Positions 25,154 through 33,291 of a DNA stretch of 49,069 nucleotides are shown here, in pieces. The notes below the pieces were generated by a model. That model was not told the origin of the DNA, did no database searches, and saw only the letters and a program-made list of their open reading frames with translations. The DNA is from an uncultured bacterium (GTDB taxonomy: Bacteria > Vulcanimicrobiota > CADAWZ01): positions 1-49,069 of the forward strand of contig CADASF010000025.1 in NCBI GenBank assembly GCA_902790465.1. Reading direction: 5' to 3'. Every line of letters starts with the position of its first letter. Position 1 is the stretch's first letter. Both the position numbers and the translations under genes were made by a program.

Positions 25154-26584
25154 ATGAAAAGACGAGAATTTTTGATAAATAGTGCAATTACTGTTGCTGG
25201 TCTATCACTTCTCATGGGAACAGGGGAAGCAAAAGCCGTAACAGGAAAGAAAGGTATAAAAAAAATGAAAAAAAGCATAACACTCAACTATGAAAACATA
25301 ATGCCATTTATAAATGGAAATGATATTGACAATATCATTCCAAAAGTAAAAGAAGCAAGAAAAATTCTTGTTGAAAAATCTGGAGCTGGAAAAGATTACT
25401 TAGGTTGGCTCGATCTTCCTGTAACAATGAGTCAAGACTTGATCAAAGACATTGAAGAGACAGGAAAGAGAATAAGAGAGACAAGCGATGTTCTCATTTC
25501 AATAGGAATTGGTGGTTCATACTTGGGAGCAAGAGCTGCCATATCTGCAGTAAATGGAACTTATGCAAATGAATTGGCACTTCTCAATTCAAATGGTCTT
25601 GCAATCTGTTATTCAGGTTGTGATATGTCAACATCACACCTAAGATCTCTACTCGATCTAATCAAAAACAAAAGAGTTTTTGTAAATGTTATTTCTAAAT
25701 CAGGAACAACAACAGAGCCAGCAATCGCTCTTAGGGTTATCTATGAAGCATTAAAAGAAGCTGTTGGCGAAGCAGAAGCAAACAAGAGAATAATAGCAAC
25801 AACAGACAGCAAAAAAGGTGCTTTAAAGACACTTGCTGATTCAAAAGGTTGGAAGAGATTTATAGTTCCTGACGATGTTGGCGGTCGTTACAGTGTTATG
25901 ACACCTGTAGGACTTCTTCCAATATCTGCAAGTGGAATGGATATTAAGGCAATGCTCGAAGGTGCAAAGATTGCAAGAGAAGATGTAAAAGAAGAAGACA
26001 TCAAAAAGAATATAGCATGTCTATATGCAGGTCTCAGAAATATTCTTTACAAAAAGGGCAAAACAGTTGAAATAATGTCAACATTTGAAGATGGACTTCA
26101 CTATTTTGGTGAATGGTGGAAACAGCTCTATGGAGAGAGCGAAGGAAAAGAGAACAGAGGAATTTATCCTGACAGTCTCGACTTCTCAACAGACCTTCAC
26201 TCAATGGGTCAGTATATCCAAGAAGGCGAAAGAATGTTGATGGAAACATTTATTGATGTAGAAAATGGCAAATTTGACATCAAAGTTCCACATGCTGAAA
26301 CAAATGACGATGGTCTTGGATATCTCGAAGGAAAGACATTGAGATATGTCAACAGAACTGCACTAAAAGGAACAGCTGAAGCTCACAAAGACGGTGGAGT
26401 TCCAAACATGACATTCACAGTTCCTGAAATAGATGAATATTATTTAGGATATTTGTTCTATATGTTTGAATATGCCTGTGGAGTAAGTGGATATATGGGT
26501 AAGGTAAATCCATTTAATCAGCCAGGTGTTGAAGCATACAAAAAGAACATGTTCCGCCTTTTAGGAAAACCAGGTTCTAAATAA
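25154..26584 (+). CDS. pgi: Glucose-6-phosphate isomerase with Tat-like signal peptide
   Basis: The enzyme interconverts glucose-6-phosphate and fructose-6-phosphate. Both GPI signatures are present: DDVGGRYSVMTPVG near residue 239 and GKVNPFNQPGVEAYKK near 455, plus SIGIGGSYLGA and SKSGTTTEPA. What is odd is the N-terminus. Residues 1-28 read MKRREFLINS-AITVAGLSLL-MGTGEAKA, a near-canonical twin-arginine signal with an AxA cleavage site. The usual GPI start, MKKSITLNYEN, lies at residue 38 (ATG at 25265), preceded by its own AAAGG about 9 bp upstream. Two products are therefore possible: exported and cytoplasmic. The ribosome binding site for the ATG at 25154 is weak. TatC is encoded 6 kb downstream. 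Confidence 0.93.
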   Translation: MKRREFLINSAITVAGLSLLMGTGEAKAVTGKKGIKKMKKSITLNYENIMPFINGNDIDNIIPKVKEARKILVEKSGAGKDYLGWLDLPVTMSQDLIKDIEETGKRIRETSDVLISIGIGGSYLGARAAISAVNGTYANELALLNSNGLAICYSGCDMSTSHLRSLLDLIKNKRVFVNVISKSGTTTEPAIALRVIYEALKEAVGEAEANKRIIATTDSKKGALKTLADSKGWKRFIVPDDVGGRYSVMTPVGLLPISASGMDIKAMLEGAKIAREDVKEEDIKKNIACLYAGLRNILYKKGKTVEIMSTFEDGLHYFGEWWKQLYGESEGKENRGIYPDSLDFSTDLHSMGQYIQEGERMLMETFIDVENGKFDIKVPHAETNDDGLGYLEGKTLRYVNRTALKGTAEAHKDGGVPNMTFTVPEIDEYYLGYLFYMFEYACGVSGYMGKVNPFNQPGVEAYKKNMFRLLGKPGSK

Positions 26585-26605
26585 AATATAATTATATTTT
26601 CCAAG

Positions 26606-26646
26606 AATAGTCTGTGATTCTTTTCACAGGCTATTTTTATTTTTCC
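26606..26646 (+). terminator. Terminator after pgi
   Basis: AATAGTCTGTGA (26606-26617) pairs with TCACAGGCTATT (26624-26635) with one G-T pair, followed by a T-rich run. It ends the pgi transcript. Confidence 0.85.
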
Positions 26647-26763
26647 ACTTGTAAAAGGAAATTTGACAATAAAATAAAAAATATAGAGTCTGTATAGAAA
26701 TTTCTGTAAATAAGAAATGTTATTTATTTTTCTGTGTAAATATCAAAAAAGCTGGTGATAAAA

Positions 26764-29154
26764 ATGCTTACTTATGATCCAACAGGTCTCGAAGGCGGAT
26801 ATAGATGTGTTGAATTTTTGAAAGAAAAAGGGATTGAAATTAGTCAAAAACTCGGAGCAAAGTTGATATATCTATCTGAACATAATATTCAGTTGACATT
26901 GGCAGCTCTTGAAGATTGCTCACCAAAAAGTGATGAAGAAAAATTTCTTCTGTCAATAAAAAACGATTCTCTTCCAACAACTCCTGAAAAAAAATCCGAA
27001 CTGAAAAATAAAATATCTGAGGCAGGTTTTAACTATTGTGAGGAAGACGGCATTTTAAAAATTTTGTCAGATGTTGAAGAACCTGAAATAGTTGAAAAAA
27101 ACGAATATCTTCCTGTAACTGCAATATCTGCTTCAAATTTGATTCAACAGCGTTCAATTTCTGGAAATAGTCTTTTAAATGACAGAAAATATATAGAGAC
27201 ACTTGCATTTAATTTTTTAGACAGTGAAGACGAAGAAGTTATATGTGAAAACATGAAAAAATTAGTTCGTATTTCCAAGATGTCTGATCAAAGTCCAAAA
27301 AATATATTTATTGAAGCAATCGAAAAAGGAAATAAAAATGTTTGGATCAAAACATCAGAAGTAATAAAAGAATTATGTGATAGACCATTTGGCGAAAATT
27401 TGATGACATTTTTAAATAATTTATCTGATGATGAAAACATATCAAATTTGTTATTTAGAATGTGCAGAAATTCAGACAATGATTTAAGAACTTCTGTTTT
27501 ATTGGCTTTGATTCCAAATATCACAGTAGAAGAAAAATCTTTGGAAATAATACTCAAAAATAAAGAAGATTTAATTGAGCTATTGAGTAGAGATATTTAT
27601 AGCTGTTCAAAAATGGTCAAGATAATTCCTGAAATATCGAGGGAAGAAGACCCATTAAAAGTAAAAGAATTTCGCTTTTTATTGAAAGATTTAAATAAAA
27701 TAGCTCCTATTGCAAAAATTATTGAAAAAGAAATTGATTCAGGTCTTTCTGACAGAGATACAACAAATATGTTGTGGTTTTTGTCAGCAATGGATGGATT
27801 GAGCAGTTTTGAAAAGACAAAATATTCAAAATTGGCTTCGAAAACAATAGACATAGAAGAAAAATCTATGTACATGTTTGAAACTTTAAAAACTGTTTTA
27901 AAGAATTTTTTGCCAGAAAGTTTGGAAGCAATAGAAAATCTTGCAGATGATTTTCCAAAAATGACACAAGATACTAAATCTGAAATCATAACTATTTGGA
28001 ATGAAATATATGGCAAAAATGAAGAAATTCTTCCTGAAAGCATTGCAAATAATCTAAAACTCGAAATAAATGGAAAAGATGACACAATAACAAAACAGAT
28101 ATTGAGTTCAAACATAATAGATAAAATATCAAAGCCATTTGAAATAAAAAATAGTGAAAAACTATTGAAAAACGCAATAGAGATTTTTTCTGCAGACAAA
28201 ACAGGACTTTTAAAAAAATCAATGCCAACAAGAGTTTCTGAATTGATTGAAAATTCTTGTGAAATGCTTATCGAAATGATAAGTAAAAGCGACTCAATAC
28301 CATCAACAGATGACTTAGAATTTCTATCAAGTCTTTACATAACAGAACTAAAAAAAGGTAAAAAATTTGAACAAAATATTCCTATGATTATGAGGAAACT
28401 ATCTAAAAGAGGTTCAAATGCAATACTTTCTGAGGCAGAAATAGTTCATAAATCAGGTGGTCCAAAAGATAGAGCCGAAGAACTTATAAAATCTGCGGAA
28501 GATTTGAGAAACATTGACAAATTTAAAGTTGTATTTCCACTGCTTCATTTGATAGATGAAAATTATTCTGATGAATTAATAACAAAAATACTTGATAAAA
28601 TAGAAGAATATACATCTGAAGAAATAGAGACAATTATTGATGAATCTCTAAAAGAGTTTAAGGAATTTGTTCCAAAAGGAACAGACAAAATACTTAGACT
28701 TTTCATGAGAAAAAATGCAATGAGAATAACAATGCCTTCAATGAATATGAAATTTTCTTTAGATGAAGAAACAATAAATTCAAGTGTATATTTACAGAGA
28801 TATGAAAAAGAAAAATGGAGTTGGGAAAATTGTGGTCAATCATTATTTGTAAGTGAGGCAATACTCGAAAATAAAAATGCAGACCAACAGATAAAAAAAC
28901 TCGCCTCTTCTGTAATTTTGTATGTGTTGAGACATTGGAGCATTGAATCAAGAAAATTTTTACTAAATCACAATCTTGTATTTAGAATAATAAAAATGTG
29001 TGCTGAATTACAGGACAAAAAAAATGATTTGGAAATTCAATCACTTATTTCAGAACTTGCTCCAATACTAAAAAAATACATATCAAATGCTAAAGATGAT
29101 GAATACAAATATAATGACGATTTTATTATAACCAAAGAGTTATTAAAAATATAG
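26764..29154 (+). CDS. Large alpha-helical repeat protein of unknown function
   Basis: This 796-residue soluble protein is Ile/Lys/Glu-rich and nearly all helical. I recognise no family. Repeating helix pairs such as SLLNDRKYIETLAFNFLDSE, then DEEVICENMKKLVRIS, suggest a HEAT/ARM-like solenoid in the middle. The N-terminal ~60 residues (MLTYDPTGLEGGYRCVEFLK, then LGAKLIYLSEHNIQLTLAAL) may be a separate domain. No nucleotide-binding, metal or membrane motif is visible. I chose the ATG at 26764 with GGTGAT just upstream; the GTG at 26755 would add three residues. It stands alone between two terminators. A scaffolding role is possible but unproven. Confidence 0.75.
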   Translation: MLTYDPTGLEGGYRCVEFLKEKGIEISQKLGAKLIYLSEHNIQLTLAALEDCSPKSDEEKFLLSIKNDSLPTTPEKKSELKNKISEAGFNYCEEDGILKILSDVEEPEIVEKNEYLPVTAISASNLIQQRSISGNSLLNDRKYIETLAFNFLDSEDEEVICENMKKLVRISKMSDQSPKNIFIEAIEKGNKNVWIKTSEVIKELCDRPFGENLMTFLNNLSDDENISNLLFRMCRNSDNDLRTSVLLALIPNITVEEKSLEIILKNKEDLIELLSRDIYSCSKMVKIIPEISREEDPLKVKEFRFLLKDLNKIAPIAKIIEKEIDSGLSDRDTTNMLWFLSAMDGLSSFEKTKYSKLASKTIDIEEKSMYMFETLKTVLKNFLPESLEAIENLADDFPKMTQDTKSEIITIWNEIYGKNEEILPESIANNLKLEINGKDDTITKQILSSNIIDKISKPFEIKNSEKLLKNAIEIFSADKTGLLKKSMPTRVSELIENSCEMLIEMISKSDSIPSTDDLEFLSSLYITELKKGKKFEQNIPMIMRKLSKRGSNAILSEAEIVHKSGGPKDRAEELIKSAEDLRNIDKFKVVFPLLHLIDENYSDELITKILDKIEEYTSEEIETIIDESLKEFKEFVPKGTDKILRLFMRKNAMRITMPSMNMKFSLDEETINSSVYLQRYEKEKWSWENCGQSLFVSEAILENKNADQQIKKLASSVILYVLRHWSIESRKFLLNHNLVFRIIKMCAELQDKKNDLEIQSLISELAPILKKYISNAKDDEYKYNDDFIITKELLKI

Positions 29155-29170
29155 GGAAAATATCTCAATA

Positions 29171-29280
29171 GGGGCTGTGAAAAAAGTAAATAAAGGCGAT
29201 GTCATTGCGAGGGAGCTATGCGACCGTGGCAATCTCAGGCACTTTTTTATTAACTAACACAACGAGTTTTTCACAACCCC
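29171..29280. repeat. Terminator-type inverted repeat interrupted by a REP-like palindrome
   Basis: GGGGCTGTGAAAAAAG (29171-29186) and GAGTTTTTCACAACCCC (29264-29280) are the two arms of a CTGTGAAAAAA-family terminator like those at 3757 and 24115, but they are separated by 77 bp. The spacer contains the REP-like palindrome at 29201-29240. Nested insertion of the palindrome into an older terminator explains this best. Confidence 0.7.
29201..29240 (+). repeat. REP-like palindrome, intergenic copy
   Basis: GTCATTGCGAGG and CCGTGGCAATCTCAGGC are identical to the arms of the copy at 15125-15158. The loop here is GAGCTATGCGA instead of CGAAG. The intergenic region 29155-29588 holds this element, two terminator hairpins and AT-rich DNA, but no gene. 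Confidence 0.85.
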
Positions 29281-29359
29281 GGAGTAAAATTTTCTTCACA
29301 CAACTTTTTTGTTGTTAATTATCATTTTGTTCTTATTAATTTTACCTTTATTAACAACC

Positions 29360-29402
29360 AAAAAACTCCAGTTGAAATTTATTTTCTCAACTGGAGTTTT
29401 TT
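29360..29402. terminator. Bidirectional terminator
   Basis: AAAAAACTCCAGTTGA (29360-29375) pairs perfectly with TCAACTGGAGTTTTTT (29387-29402). It is the second terminator after the solenoid gene and probably replaces the interrupted one upstream. Confidence 0.9.
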
Positions 29403-29588
29403 GCATTGCTTACAGCAATTTGATATATTGGTAAATTCAAAAACTTACCTATAAAAGGGGATTTTTTGTTTGCTTTTTTGCTTGTGATATTGTATAATAG
29501 AAAAAATATTAAGATGAGCATTGAAGCTCCCAATTTATTTTCTCCTTGCTTGCAAGGAGCTGAATGAGTAACGAAGGAAAAAATATAT

Positions 29589-31142
29589 ATGCAAGAATTA
29601 CCAATAGGAATGCAAGATTTTGAAAGTATTAGAGAAGATAATAATTATCTTTATGTTGATAAAACAGAAAAATTACTTCAACTTGCTAAAACCAAAAAAA
29701 GTTATTTTCTTTCTCGTCCTCGTCGTTTTGGAAAATCTCTTACTTTGTCAACATTAGAAGCTATGTTTAAAGGCAAAGCTGAATTATTCAAAGGGCTTTA
29801 TGCAGAGGAATGGGTAGAAGAACAAGCAAAACATCCAAGTCCAGTTATAAAATTAGATATGAGTCTTTTAGGAGATTACACAAACAGACAAGAATTAAAA
29901 TCTGCACTTATTGATTATCTTGAAGAGATTATAGATGATTATAATTTAAATATTGAATTAAAAGAAAATGCAGGTCGTATTCTTTTAAAAATTATAAAAG
30001 CATTATATAAACAATTTGGATATGTAGTACTTCTTATAGATGAATATGATAAACCAATAACAGACAATATAAATAATTTAGAAAAAGCAAACGAAATGAG
30101 AGAAACTCTTCGTTCATTTTATGGTGTTTTAAAGGGATGCAGTCAAATAAAATTTATAATGATAACTGGTGTTTCAAAATTTAGTAAAACAGGTGTGTTT
30201 TCTTGTTTAAATAATTTAGAAGATATATCAATGTCAAAAGAATATTGTGATATAGTTGGATATACTCAACAAGAGCTTGAAGATAATTTTGTTGATTGGC
30301 TTAAAAAAATAGAAAAAGAATTATCTATGAGTAGAGAAGAGTTAATTGCTAAAATAAAAGAATATTATGATGGTTTTTCATTTGATGGAATAGTAAGAGT
30401 ATATAATCCATTTTCAGTATTAAATTTTTTAAAACAAGGATATTTTGATAATTACTGGTATTATTCAGCTACTCCATCTTTTCTTACTAAATATTTAAAA
30501 GATCACAAAATCAAAGAACCGAAAGAATATATACAAAAAAAAGTAACTTCAAATTTTACGGATTCCCACGAAATAGAAAATGCAAGTGTAGAGAGTTTCT
30601 TATATCAAGCAGGTTATTTGACAATAAAAGAAAGAAAAGGTAATATCCTTATTCTTGATTATCCAAATGAAGAAGTAAAAAGTTCAATGGATAGTCTTTA
30701 TCTTGAAAATTTTTATAATATTAAAGATTTTGCTGGATTTAGTAATGATATTTGGGAATCTTTGGAAGCAGAAAATATTCCACAAATAGTGAGTATATTT
30801 AATGAAGCATTAAAAGGTGTTCCCTATGACGACTACAAAGATAGAGACGAATCTTGGTATCGTTCATTATTTTTGATGTTACTTAGTGGTGCTAAAATAA
30901 CATATTTTTCAGAAGTACATACTTTTAGAGGTCGTTCTGATGTAGTCATAACATTTAAAAACAAGTTAGTTGTAGTTATTGAATTTAAATTTGCCCCAAC
31001 TTCAAAAGATGTTGACAAAAAGCGACAAGAAGGGGAAGATCAAATAAAATCGAGAGATTATGCTTCTACTTATAAGGCTACAAAAAAGATAATTACAGCT
31101 GTTTTTGTGGCAGATGATGAAACACGACAAATTGTAATGTAA
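29589..31142 (+). CDS. AAA-ATPase-like protein with C-terminal PD-(D/E)XK nuclease domain
   Basis: This 517-residue protein has the well-known AAA-ATPase_like/DUF1703 architecture. The N-terminal part has the characteristic YVDKTEKLLQL, then FLSRPRRFGKSLTLSTLEAM with the P-loop (about residues 38-57), and LLIDEYDKPI as Walker B near 152. The C-terminal domain shows FRGRSDVVI and VVVIEFKFA (about residues 448-470), the Asp and ExK of a PD-(D/E)xK nuclease. A GAAGGA ribosome binding site precedes the ATG. Such proteins occur in many paralogous copies in gut and host-associated bacteria; their role is unknown, perhaps defence or mobile-element related. tatC follows after 24 bp and may be co-transcribed. 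Confidence 0.9.
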   Translation: MQELPIGMQDFESIREDNNYLYVDKTEKLLQLAKTKKSYFLSRPRRFGKSLTLSTLEAMFKGKAELFKGLYAEEWVEEQAKHPSPVIKLDMSLLGDYTNRQELKSALIDYLEEIIDDYNLNIELKENAGRILLKIIKALYKQFGYVVLLIDEYDKPITDNINNLEKANEMRETLRSFYGVLKGCSQIKFIMITGVSKFSKTGVFSCLNNLEDISMSKEYCDIVGYTQQELEDNFVDWLKKIEKELSMSREELIAKIKEYYDGFSFDGIVRVYNPFSVLNFLKQGYFDNYWYYSATPSFLTKYLKDHKIKEPKEYIQKKVTSNFTDSHEIENASVESFLYQAGYLTIKERKGNILILDYPNEEVKSSMDSLYLENFYNIKDFAGFSNDIWESLEAENIPQIVSIFNEALKGVPYDDYKDRDESWYRSLFLMLLSGAKITYFSEVHTFRGRSDVVITFKNKLVVVIEFKFAPTSKDVDKKRQEGEDQIKSRDYASTYKATKKIITAVFVADDETRQIVM

Positions 31143-31166
31143 AATAAGTGAAAAAGAAATAAAACT

Positions 31167-31919
31167 ATGGAAGAATCTAAGAAAGAAAAAAAACAAGATA
31201 ATAACACCGATAAAGAACAAACTTTAATTGAACATATAGAAGAACTAAGAAAAGTTTTAATTAAATGTTTAATTGCTATTGTTATTGTGTTTATTCCTGC
31301 CTTTTATCTTTCTCCTTATTGTATCGACTTTCTTATAAAAACAATAGTTAAAGGAAAGATTACACTTAATTATTTTGCACCAATGGAAGTTTTTTTGATT
31401 CAGTTGAAAATATCACTTGTGATCGATCTTCTCATCTGTTTTCCATATCTTGCAAAACAAATATGGAGTTTTATTGTTCCTGCATTATATGACAATGAAA
31501 GAAAATTCATAAAAAGCATTGTTTTTATATCAAGTTTTCTTTTTATTTTTGGAGTTACATTTTGTATAATATTTATATTGCCATTTTTGATAAATTTTGG
31601 TATGAGCTTTTCAACTCAAAATATAACTCCACTATTTGGTATATCAAATGTAATAGACCTTACTCTGTGGATGTCATTACTTTTTGGCTGTATGTTTCAA
31701 GTTCCATTGATTGTCAATATGTTGATAAAATGGGATATAATATCTTATGAATCAGTAAGCTCAAAGAGAAGTTATGTAATCGTATTTTTACTTATATTTG
31801 CAGGTTTATTTACTCCTCCTGACATAATAAGTCAATTGATGTTATTTATTCCGACATATCTACTTTTTGAATGCGGACTTTTATTTTCAAAAAAGAAAAA
31901 AGAAAAAAAGGTAAAATAA
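31167..31919 (+). CDS. tatC: Sec-independent translocase subunit TatC
   Basis: TatC is the receptor and core of the twin-arginine translocase in the inner membrane and recognises RR signal peptides. The 250-residue protein has the family N-terminal motif LIEHIEELRKVLIK (residues 21-34), six hydrophobic segments, the FAPMEVFLIQLKISL loop, and FVPALYDNERKF-type sequence IVPALYDNERKFI before the third helix. A charged Lys-rich tail ends the protein. No TatA or TatB gene is visible in the window. It starts 24 bp after the AAA/PD-(D/E)XK gene with a poor ribosome binding site. The Tat-like signal on the pgi product is the only candidate substrate in the window. Confidence 0.93.
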   Translation: MEESKKEKKQDNNTDKEQTLIEHIEELRKVLIKCLIAIVIVFIPAFYLSPYCIDFLIKTIVKGKITLNYFAPMEVFLIQLKISLVIDLLICFPYLAKQIWSFIVPALYDNERKFIKSIVFISSFLFIFGVTFCIIFILPFLINFGMSFSTQNITPLFGISNVIDLTLWMSLLFGCMFQVPLIVNMLIKWDIISYESVSSKRSYVIVFLLIFAGLFTPPDIISQLMLFIPTYLLFECGLLFSKKKKEKKVK

Positions 31920-31973
31920 TTTTCACATATAATTAATATTTTTATGATTTTCATTAAACGAGGTTGTTTTTAA

Positions 31974-32450
31974 ATGAGTTTTTTTGATGATTTGCGTGAA
32001 AAAGTAAGTGCATTATTTCAAAAGGGAGTTAATGTAGCTTCTAAAGGCATTGATGTCGCTGGAAAGCGTATGGTTGCTGAAGCATTTAAAATTGCAGATA
32101 AATTTGATGATCCTGAAATTGTAGCAAACAGACCAAAATATGGTACTTGTGAAAATATTTTAGTATTGCAAACAAAAGTAAGGAAAAAATATGTAAATGA
32201 AAGAATGAAAAAACTTACAGACGCATTTAAAAATAACAAAGATGAAAAAGGTTTAGAGCTTACAGCAACAGAGCGTGGATGTATTGCAGAAATAATAAAA
32301 AAAGCAAGACAAATACAACAAATTGATAAAACAAACCCTGAAGAAAAAGTATTTGACATGTCGTTGGATGATGCAATAAAAGAAATGAATAATGTTATAA
32401 GAGAATCTAGAGAAAGAGAAAGAAAGAAAGCAGAAAAGAAGAAAAAATAA
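31974..32450 (+). CDS. Small charged helical protein, unknown
   Basis: This 158-residue protein, rich in Lys and Glu, is probably all helical and ends in a run of basic residues (RERERKKAEKKKK). I do not recognise it. The N-terminal helix FFDDLREKVSALFQKGVNVA may be amphipathic, but there is no transmembrane helix, so it is not a standard TatA/B despite following tatC by 54 bp. ACGAGG lies about 10 bp upstream of the ATG. A terminator follows at 32499. Confidence 0.7.
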   Translation: MSFFDDLREKVSALFQKGVNVASKGIDVAGKRMVAEAFKIADKFDDPEIVANRPKYGTCENILVLQTKVRKKYVNERMKKLTDAFKNNKDEKGLELTATERGCIAEIIKKARQIQQIDKTNPEEKVFDMSLDDAIKEMNNVIRESRERERKKAEKKKK

Positions 32451-32498
32451 TTTTGACACACTAATAATTTTTTCTCTAACCAAGCAATTCAGTTAATG

Positions 32499-32540
32499 AA
32501 AAAAGCTCTTGTAGTTCACAATTTCTACAAGAGCTTTTTT
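32499..32540. terminator. Bidirectional terminator between converging genes
   Basis: AAAAAAGCTCTTGTAG (32499-32514) pairs perfectly with CTACAAGAGCTTTTTT (32525-32540). It serves the plus-strand small protein gene and the minus-strand plsY operon. Confidence 0.92.
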
Positions 32541-32541
32541 A

Positions 32542-33291
32542 TTATTTTTCTTCTTTTTCTTTAAACTCGCTTACATTCTTTTTCTCTTTTGTTGACATTT
32601 TCAATTCTTCACCATTGATCAATCGTTTTATATTAGATCTATGCAGATAAATAATCAAAAGGCAAGCTACTATAGAAAAAATCAACAATGGCATATCATT
32701 TGTTTTAAAAAATATATAAGTAGTTATAGGAAATGCAATTGCTCCTGTCATAGAAGCAACAGAACTTATTTTTGTAGTCAAAACAACAATTCCCCAAATT
32801 CCAAGACATATAAGAGCTACATACCAGCACATAGCCACGATGACTCCAAATGAAGTAGCAACTCCTTTTCCACCTGTAAATTTTAAAAAAACGGAGTAAG
32901 TATGTCCTAAAATTGCACATATTCCGACAGCAATTTGGGCTATTGTCCTCATGTCAAGTGGAATTAATTTTGGAACTAAAAAAGCAATCACAAGAACTGG
33001 AATTGATCCTTTCAATGTATCTGCTAAAAATACAAGACTTCCACCTAAAGGTCCCAATGCTCTAAAAGCATTACTTGTACCTATATTTCCACTTCCTGTT
33101 GTTCTTATGTCTATTCCCTTTAACATTTTTCCTATAATTACACCAAATGGAATAGAACCAAGTAAATATGATATTATACATATTCCAATTAATATTAAGT
33201 ATGTTGTCATAGTTGGTGCAGTTGAGGCAACAGCTCCACCTTGTGGAGGATCAACGATACAACCTCCAACAGTTATAAAACATGGTGTCAT
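32542..33291 (-). CDS. plsY: Glycerol-3-phosphate acyltransferase PlsY
   Basis: PlsY is an inner-membrane enzyme that transfers acyl groups from acyl-phosphate to glycerol-3-phosphate, the first step of phospholipid synthesis. The three family motifs are clear: SGNIGTSNAFR, GHTYSVFLKFTGGKGVATSFG (split here as GHTYSVFLKF / TGGKGVAT) and HRSNIKRLINGEE. Several membrane helices are visible. The frame starts with an ATG overlapping the der stop (ATGA), giving 249 residues, about 27 more than usual at the N-terminus and a charged C-terminal tail. The conventional start would be the Met at residue 28 (33210), but that one has no ribosome binding site. It is the last gene of the cmk-plsC-DUF512-der-plsY operon. 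Confidence 0.92.
   Translation of the reverse strand: MTPCFITVGGCIVDPPQGGAVASTAPTMTTYLILIGICIISYLLGSIPFGVIIGKMLKGIDIRTTGSGNIGTSNAFRALGPLGGSLVFLADTLKGSIPVLVIAFLVPKLIPLDMRTIAQIAVGICAILGHTYSVFLKFTGGKGVATSFGVIVAMCWYVALICLGIWGIVVLTTKISSVASMTGAIAFPITTYIFFKTNDMPLLIFSIVACLLIIYLHRSNIKRLINGEELKMSTKEKKNVSEFKEKEEK

Noticed and set aside
27597-28199. 200-codon minus-strand open frame
   Set aside because: It lies antisense to the well-supported solenoid gene, is Phe/Ser/Ile-rich as expected for a shadow, and has no ribosome binding site.
31974-32450. TatA/TatB identity for the small gene after tatC
   Set aside because: No N-terminal transmembrane helix; the protein is fully charged and helical.
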